Below are positions 59,010-64,000 of a stretch of DNA of 64,000 nucleotides, one piece after another. The stretch lies in contig NC_135359.1 of NCBI RefSeq assembly GCF_051622035.1, forward strand, positions 31,773,501 through 31,837,500, given 5' to 3'. Under the pieces are notes generated by a model, which saw nothing but the letters and a program-made list of their open reading frames with translations, did no database searches and was not told the origin of the DNA. Every line of letters begins with the position of its first letter. Position 1 is the stretch's first letter. Both the position numbers and the translations under genes were made by a program. The stretch comes from Arctopsyche grandis. Lineage: Eukaryota > Arthropoda > Insecta > Trichoptera > Hydropsychidae.

Positions 59010-60718
59010 AAGGCATAATAGTGTGAATTATGATATTAATTTGGGTTTAAATAAGTTTGAAAGGTTTAAATTAGTGGAAATGGGGGGATTAAATGGTGTA
59101 TTGAAGGGCATGAAATCAGTTTCTAGTATGGATGGATTGACTCTAGATATTTTAATCAACACTTGGGACATGGTTGGACCTCATTTACTGAAATTAATAT
59201 ATGAATCGTTAGAAGTGGGATCCGTCCCGGATGCATGGAAGGTGTCTACTATTGTACCGGTACCAAAGGTTACTGGCACACATAAAGCCAGTGAAATGAG
59301 TCCCATCAATATGTTACCAATTGTTGAGAAGATGCTGGAGGAAATCGTTATGATTCAATTGAAAGAGTTCATTAGTATAAATGATTGTTTGGTTGTGGAA
59401 CAGTCTGGATTTAGAGTGAAACATTCAACAGAAACCGCTATCCAATTGATGGTTTCTGATTGGATGGAGACGACGGATGAATCTAGCATGGTTGTTGGAG
59501 CAGTTTTTCTAGATTTTAAGCGAGCGTTCGAGACAGTAGATAGGAATATTTTATTACAAAATTTATATAAGTTAGGAATAAATGGTATAGTATTAAAGTG
59601 GCTTCAATCATACTTAAATAATAGAAGGCAAATAGTAAAAATTGATAAGGTGTTATCCTCTGAATTTGTAACACCATGAGTGCCGCATGGGTTTCATGGA
59701 GTGCCGCAAGGGTTCAAATTGGGACCCTTATTATTTATATTATATATAAACGATATTGTTAAGGTAATTAAGATGTGTAAAATACATTTGTTTGCAGATG
59801 ATACATTGATATATATAATTGGAAAGAATGTTGATGTAATGTCTGAGATTTTAAATATAGAATTAAATTATGTGAATGACTGGTTGTGTGAAAATAAATT
59901 AAAGTTGAATGTGAATAAAACAAAAATGATGTGGTTGAATGGTAAAAATAAAAATATGTTGAATGAAATTAGAATTGATGATAAGTTAATTGAAAAAGTT
60001 GAAAATATAAAATACTTAGGTGTATACATAGATTCAGGACTAAATTTTAAAATGCACGCTGACTATATAATAAAAAAATGGCTAGAAAAGTTGGTGTATT
60101 ATGTAGATTAAGAAATATTTTAAGTAAAAAAAGTAAAATTTTAGTGTTTAATTCAATTGTTTTGCCACATGTGGTTTATTGTGCCACTGTGCTTAATTTG
60201 TTTAGTGGCCAAGATTTAGAAAAAATGCAAAAAATACAGAATAAAGCTATGAGAGCTATTTTGAATGTGAGTAGATTTAAGAGTATTGGAAGTATGTTAG
60301 ATGAATTAGGATGGATGAGTATTAGAATTAGTCTAAATATTAGTACATTGTCTTTTGTTTATAAGTTAGATCATAAGTTATTACCCAAGTATTTTGATGA
60401 TTATATAATAAGGAATAGAGATAAACATAGTTTTTATACTAGAAATAAGGACAAACTAGTTGTAAGTAGAGTAAGAAAGAATAAGACGGCTGGGGGTGTT
60501 TTTCACAGGGGTGTGCTCATGTATAATGCCCTTCCTGAGTGCGTCAGGTCTGCTAAAAACATGGATGCATTCCTGCGAGGTGCGAAGAGACACCTCTGTG
60601 AGGGACAGTACATATAAGTTAATTATAAATTTTAGAGTTAAGTATAATAATTAAGATGTATTTTTAAATTAGCTTGATAGCTAAAATATATATAAATAAA
60701 TAAATAAAATAAATAAAC
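59010..60718 (+). mobile_element. 5'-truncated LINE, young copy
   Basis: Corresponds to the last 1.7 kb of the LINE at 51791-55925 with very few changes. It starts in ORF2 at the codons for HNSVN and ends with the same 3' UTR and an AAATAAATAAAT tail. The target, known from segment 2, is TCATGATCAATAAACATC. At the 5' junction 15 bp of target (TTTTCTCATGATCAA) are present twice (58978-58992, 58997-59011). Confidence 0.9.
59023..60617 (+). pseudogene. ORF2 fragment with two lesions
   Basis: Reading frames 59023-59679, 59680-60111 and 60078-60617 are pieces of one ORF2 (RT and C-terminus). The first break is a small duplication of ATGAGTGCCGCATGGGTTTC-like sequence around 59676 that brings in a TGA just before the GVPQG motif. 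The second is loss of one A in a run of A residues at about 60074. FADD is intact. Not functional alone, lacking the endonuclease. Confidence 0.88.
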
Positions 60719-60891
60719 ATCTTCTATTGCTACTACATAAGTACATATATAATGTAGAAAAATGTAGTTTATATATACATATATAAATGTACATATAATC
60801 GATATTTATAAAATTTGAAAAAAACAATTTTTGCTTAAACTTCGTTATATCTTTGTAAATACCTACATATGTACACTTTATGCTTTTCAAT
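60719..60891. other. 3' flank of gene E
   Basis: Continues the duplicated segment (compare 56240-56413). Confidence 0.5.
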
Positions 60892-61691
60892 TTATTTTCC
60901 ACTTTTTTTCGCTTTTAATTTATATTCCCTCACGAAACTACATTCAACCCAGATATAAACTATCATATGTTTAGTTTTTGTGACGGAAATCTTCGTCGCG
61001 AATTTCCATTTTGATATTGGAAATGCTGCGGGAAGTGTGAATGGACTAATGGTCAAGTTTGACACTTGAACAAACGATTTCTAGAAAATACACAAATACA
61101 TATTGATAACAATTCTTTTATTATATACATACAAAAAGAATGAATATTTTTATGTTTAATTTAAACCAAACCTTTAAGGGACATTTCAATGGAATGTTTA
61201 TGTAGGCTTCGAGAAATGATTTCGACCATGCATTTATTTGCAAGAACTCGCACACGTTTTGGGTAAAAGATACAAAGCTCTGTTTATATTGATTGTCCTT
61301 CCACTCGTAAGAGATGAACTCTAACTAAAACACGCTATTATCGTTTTATTCTGTCGTTATATAGATAACATTGAGTACTTTACTTACTTCATGATCTCTT
61401 CCAACTTCACTCATAAGGTCTCCTTTGGCATTCATAACATAAGGAGAAGCTCTATTGAGCTTTTTGACTTCTACAGAACAGTTCGTTACCGTTATGTTGT
61501 CACAAATTAACGTCGCTCGTTCTAGTACTATCTTAAAAGAACTCTTTACACAAAATAATCAAATAATGGTTATACATTTTGTACGTATGTAATTAATCAC
61601 AGTTGTTAATACATACCGACTGAGAGCTCTTACGTATCAGAATCGCTATCAAAATGGACCAAGTACCTATTAAAACAGCTTTGGCTGACAT
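60892..61691 (-). CDS. Secreted DUF1091-like protein, gene E (4 exons, 190 aa)
   Basis: Exons: 61691-61617, 61543-61388, 61324-61172 and 61080-60892, phase 0, donors GTATGT, GTAAGT and GTTTGG. Exon 1 is a signal peptide (MSAKAVLIGTWSILIAILIR). The mature protein keeps CDNITVTNC, then KLNRASPYVM (the sequon Asn-Arg-Thr is lost to Ala), YEWKDNQYKQSF, NVCEFL, LKCPL and FPISKWKF. An extra cysteine is present in the last exon (VECSFV), so the disulfide pattern may differ. It is more diverged from C and D than these are from each other. No lesion seen. An extracellular ligand-binding role is inferred from the family. Confidence 0.87.
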
Positions 61692-61740
61692 GCTGGTAGT
61701 TTTATACCTAAAATTATACCATAAATGAAAAAATGGGATC

Positions 61741-62143
61741 ACGATGCCGTAGTTTGAAGAACGTTTTTAAGACCTTAGGAGGAAAAAGCAAGGATACATA
61801 AAAAATTACTATCAAATTAATTAATAAAATCCAGTGGTCACAAAATTATAGAATTATCCAATTATTTTGCAACGTCAATATTCAATGACGGTTATTCTTC
61901 TATTTTAAAAATGTTCAATGTGATGGGAAATAATAGTTGGACCTGCAGCAAATGATTATGCCGCTGACAATAGCATATCATCGTCAACAAGTTGCTTCGA
62001 AAGAGGGCCGATCAGCTCGAAGAAAAGCTTCAGCAGCCTAACAGCTGTCTTTCGAAAAAGAGGAAGGTGCATTGTATGGGCCTGGAATAGCAGATTAGGA
62101 GTAGATATGATATTTTTTGATTTATAACCACGAAACCAGTAAT
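61741..62143. other. No confirmed gene
   Basis: 61930-62100 is less AT-rich and open in all three plus frames (one contains LRKRADQLEEKLQQP and KKRKV). I cannot decide whether it was once coding. Confidence 0.3.
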
Positions 62144-62525
62144 TTAAACTTTAAACGCGTTTTTATCGAAACTACATTTTTTAAATTTGCTGCAGTTGTA
62201 ACCCAAGAATGAATCATCCGATCGATTTGATTTTATTTCAGCTTCTTCTATATATGTTTCTCCGTGCCATGAACCTCCAGTTTTCCGGTTGAATAAAAAA
62301 TGTAATTTTGGCTGGCCAAAAATCAACAAATTTATGCGCGAAATTTGAATTTTTTTTTAAAAACTCCACCATTTTGTTAAATTTCAAATTTTTTTTTTGA
62401 CCGAGGTTCATGGTACGGGAAATATCTTTTAGTTTAATACACTTTTTGAATTTTTTGATTATAGGCACTGCAGAAGTGGGGGTACTTTCTTTTTTTGGAG
62501 ACTTGGGAGATTGCGTATAACTCAC
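62144..62525 (-). other. Possible coding remnant, unknown family
   Basis: Two overlapping minus-strand frames. The first (62525-62238) reads SYTQSPKSPKKESTPTSAVP, a Ser/Pro/Lys linker, then KKFKKCIKLKDISRTMNLG. The second (62329-62144) follows in another frame and has HGETYIEEAEIKSNRSDD. The pair could be one frame broken by a shift. There is no ATG at the start of the first (GTG). I do not recognise the protein; an exon of a gene or of a transposase are both possible. Confidence 0.25.
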
Positions 62526-62899
62526 TGAATTTTCAATTTTTTTTTATCTAAAAACTTTTATTATGTATTTAATATATATCATTTAATAAATCCATAAAAC
62601 GATAAAACATTCCATCCTGTAGTTTTTTTTATTTTAATTCCCAAAAATCACCTTTTTTTCGCGCGGTCACACTAGTGGTCCCCCTTAATCAATATAATAT
62701 TTAAAGGTGGTATATACAATGTATATACGCATAGGCATAGTATCTGAATTAATTAAATTAAATTTAAATTACCATAATCACCTGAATTGATTTAATGTTA
62801 TTTAAATTGCCATTATCACCCGAATTATTCTAATGTTATTTAAATTACCATTATAACAAAACGTAATTTTACCTCAACCGGAAGTGTAATTATTATATA
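62526..62899. other. No gene seen
   Basis: Contains three copies of a TGTTATTTAAATTACCATTA-like word (62765-62855) and one AACCGGAAGT (62876-62885), so the ACTTCCGGTT element may reach into this region in inverted form. Confidence 0.4.
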
Positions 62900-63799
62900 T
62901 AGTATTTGCATGGTAAGGAATGTGAAGACAGGATACACGCAATATGTAGATCTGTTTTGGTATAAAATTTGTGGACAAAACGATATTTGCGGAGTCACAA
63001 TTATAATATGCTCAAAGTTTAATATATTTATCTACTATTTTGTCATACTTCTATTGTTGATAAATAATATTGGCTTTAATAAAAACCATTTATCGCTAAT
63101 AAGCTCTATGTCAGAAAGCTGTTCATATTCTTTACTAATAACTAGAGAAAAATTAATAATCTTATTTATTTCGAATTCAGTTTTTAAATGCTATAATTTG
63201 AAAGTTCAATCAAGTTCTCCTTTTCCTTGGTAGTTGACCGAAAATATTCATTATCAAAGGCGTTTGAAATCCAATTGTTTGCTTCTTAAGGTTTGGGGAA
63301 GCACTGCGTAAAAGATGATTTTAACCCTATTAAATGTTCAATTATTTTTTCACGTATATCCCGAGACATATTATTCTTGTTTTCAGATAAGAAATTATGT
63401 AAAGTTTCAAATACTTTAGTATGATCATTTTCGATACATATGTAGATTTCAAAATCTAATTTTCTACATACTTTCAATTTTATCTGCAACATTAAAAATG
63501 ATTATCGAGTTGTTCTCAAGTGTCAAATTCATGTTAATTATTTATTGGAGCGCTAACGCGGTAAATTTAAAAATGCACCCAAAAATCCATGCCGAATCTG
63601 AGGAAAACGTATCGATTGTCAGATTTTCGATCATCAACTATACATATTGACGTCGACGATGACTAATTAAGATAAGGTTTATTAATTATATATGTATAAA
63701 AAATATTTTTATTTTTATGATTGTAAATCATTTATTCCTGCATGTCCGCCATTACTGGTTTTTTTTCGCGTACCACCAACCACAGGTTGGGAATCACTG
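62900..63799 (-). pseudogene. hAT (ZBED-type) transposase remnant
   Basis: Minus strand. The open part 63492-63286 has FETLHNFLSENKN, DIREKIIEHLIGLKSSFTQC and FPKP, the spacing seen before the C-terminal part of ZBED5-like hAT transposases. After a stop the reading goes on with NWISNAF, EYFRSTTKEKENLIELSNYS, which continues that family's pattern, and then decays. The 5' terminus appears to be CAGTGATTCCCAACCTG at 63799 (a typical hAT end), placed directly after CTAGAG. The uninterrupted site CTCTAGAGTAAAAG is at 39541-39554. The other end was not found. Confidence 0.6.
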
Positions 63800-64000
63800 C
63801 TCTAGGGAATCGAGTTTTTTTTATATTTTTCTCAGAAACCTTTCTGTTAATTAAATTGAAATTACATATCTCGAAGTTTAAGCTTAAAACCAAGTTATAT
63901 ATAAAATTTGGCGAGCATCCGTCAACCGGAAGTGGCAGTTTACTCTTGATCGATTTTTCTTCCACTATTTTTTTCGACCCCTTAAACATGTGTGCTCTTC
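63800..64000 (-). repeat. ACTTCCGGTT element, inverted copy (continues beyond window)
   Basis: Inverse of 39350-39545, with AACCGGAAGT at 63924-63933 and the words CATGTTTAAGGGGTCGAAAA and GTAAACTGCCACTTCCGG when read on the minus strand. Confidence 0.75.

Larger units (their letters stand above)
47570..61740. repeat. Three tandem duplicated segments carrying genes C, D and E
   Basis: The left edge (GATAACCGTATAT-TTTTAATTTG) recurs at about 47570, 56030 and 58785. Each segment carries one DUF1091-like gene. The first two then end with LINE remnants and family A pieces in the same order: 50050-51790 plus 55926-56005 for segment 1, and 57600-58757 for segment 2. Differences are later insertions: the 4.1-kb LINE in segment 1, a Helitron-like element in segment 2 and the truncated LINE in segment 3. 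Genes C and D are much closer to each other than to E. Confidence 0.75.

Noticed and set aside
61930..62100. Open frame with a leucine-rich stretch and KKRKV
   Set aside because: Open in all three frames over a short stretch; KKRKV alone is not evidence for a nuclear protein.
62910..63233. 107-codon plus-strand ORF with membrane-like stretch
   Set aside because: Lies opposite the decayed hAT transposase and reads as its shadow.

Overview
This is an AT-rich stretch of eukaryotic nuclear DNA, almost certainly from an insect and probably a fly. The main clue is a minus-strand cluster of small secreted proteins of the insect DUF1091 type (the family that includes the fly CheA/CheB proteins), a family best known from Diptera. 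An intron-containing tRNA-Tyr gene and many short ACATATGTA-type words fit this. The species cannot be named from the sequence.

Positions 1-36,000 hold no convincing host protein gene. They are intergenic or intronic DNA filled with transposon debris: MITEs with readable terminal repeats and target duplications (2461-3046, 5443-5908, 15712-16169), RTE-like 3' ends, LINE 3' ends, four copies of a tRNA-derived SINE, a 500-bp array of a 10-bp unit (19601-20100), a 25-bp minisatellite (26560-27085) and a CACTA-like element with a foldback element nested inside it (34386-35302). A complete tRNA-Tyr(GTA) gene with a 24-nt intron lies at 36085-36181. From 36,500 to 40,000 there is another foldback element with a 9-bp target duplication, a 2-kb element with about 85-bp terminal inverted repeats, and a diverged array in which ACTTCCGGTT recurs about every 145 bp.

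From 40,127 to 61,691 five paralogous four-exon genes lie on the minus strand. I rebuilt the exons by comparing the paralogs: gene A (186 aa), gene B (191 aa), gene C (broken), gene D (190 aa) and gene E (190 aa). Each encodes a signal peptide and a domain of about 165 residues with four conserved cysteines. Genes C, D and E sit in segments duplicated in tandem. Between them are solo LTRs, long (TA)n runs, a short Helitron-like element and a full-length 4.1-kb Jockey/CR1-like LINE (51791-55925). This LINE has gag-like ORF1 and endonuclease/reverse-transcriptase ORF2 in one frame, separated by a single TAG in a leaky-stop context. A young 5'-truncated copy of the same LINE lies at 59010-60718. 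The window ends in a decayed hAT (ZBED type) transposase inserted into another copy of the ACTTCCGGTT element.

The genes do not form a pathway. The biology here is a rapidly duplicating secreted-protein family in repeat-rich DNA, with an active LINE and a SINE/LINE set whose 3' ends share a stem-loop with conserved loop and changing but still paired stems.
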